Assembly (NCBI RefSeq): GCF_002760615.1 | Contig: NZ_AWWI01000122.1 | Coordinates: 1 to 60,600 of the forward strand | Reading direction: 5' to 3' | Source of the DNA: Puniceibacterium antarcticum | GTDB lineage: Bacteria; Pseudomonadota; Alphaproteobacteria; Rhodobacterales; Rhodobacteraceae | DNA: 60,600 nucleotides | Shown: piece after piece, positions 60,544 to 60,600 of the stretch | How the letters are laid out: each line of letters opens with the position of its first letter | How positions within the stretch are numbered: position 1 is the first letter of the stretch | Position numbers and translations under genes: made by a program | Notes under the pieces: generated by a model | Told to the model about the DNA's origin: nothing | The model's input: only the letters and a program-made list of their open reading frames with translations | The model's database searches: none

Positions 60544-60600
60544 TTTATTGTCCTGTAGGTTGGTTCGGTTGGAGATGACGAAGGGCCGCTCAGCCCTTCG

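Noticed and set aside
1-60600. CRISPR arrays, tRNA, rRNA, integrase or replication genes
   Set aside because: None was seen on reading both strands; no repeat-spacer pattern or cloverleaf-like segment was noticed.

Overview
The window looks like accessory DNA of an alphaproteobacterium, most likely Rhodobacteraceae. It is GC-rich with 65%-like codon use in the transfer genes, uses many GTG/TTG starts, and carries Roseobacter-type conjugation and metal genes. It reads as part of a conjugative plasmid or integrative conjugative element. No replication or partition genes, integrase, tRNA or rRNA is visible, so the carrier type cannot be decided from this window.

Layout. (1) 1-5115, plus strand: a candidate oriT, a MobC-like accessory protein, a MOBP/VirD2-like relaxase and the VirD4 coupling ATPase. 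(2) 5322-20452: a defence island lying between the two halves of the conjugation machinery. It holds a complete single-strand DNA phosphorothioation set (sspABCD-like: cysteine desulfurase, DUF4007 protein, large P-loop ATPase, PAPS-reductase-like ATP pyrophosphatase). Next come a protein with two GHKL ATPase modules paired with a receiver-like protein. Convergent to these, on the minus strand, is a helicase / GHKL ATPase / phospholipase-D-like nuclease operon. (3) 20640-32165, minus strand: a complete VirB type IV secretion operon (virB1 to virB11), with a second transglycosylase built on a VirB5-like frame. (4) 32293-36150: small regulators, hypothetical secreted proteins and L,D-transpeptidases. 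(5) 36256-50797: a metal-response region around a MerR regulator, with four MerR-type promoters (19-bp spacer and dyad). It includes CDF transporters, a transglutaminase-like protein, a ZntA-type P-ATPase, and an 11-gene overlapping operon for periplasmic thiol and copper handling, zinc transport and envelope lipoprotein maturation. (6) 50895-55301: a 4.4-kb composite of two IS66 elements bounded by an 8-bp direct repeat. It separates zntA from a copper-type promoter that now faces a truncated cusA. (7) 56082-60543, minus strand: a copper-type periplasmic cluster (cupredoxin-CusF fusion, cupredoxin, ABC membrane protein without an ATPase domain, cytochrome c, beta-propeller protein).

How the parts work together. 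The relaxase, VirD4 and VirB proteins should move the element. The Ssp proteins should mark DNA with sulfur, while the helicase/GHKL/PLD set and possibly the kinase/receiver pair should attack or respond to unmarked DNA. The metal regions give zinc/cadmium/lead-type and copper-type resistance under MerR-family control. The parts least explained by known systems are the GHKL-GHKL/receiver pair (11619-15964), its pairing with an Ssp module and a helicase/GHKL/PLD operon, and the metal-controlled envelope operon (40222-47858). All functional calls rest on reading motifs and gene order; no database search was run.
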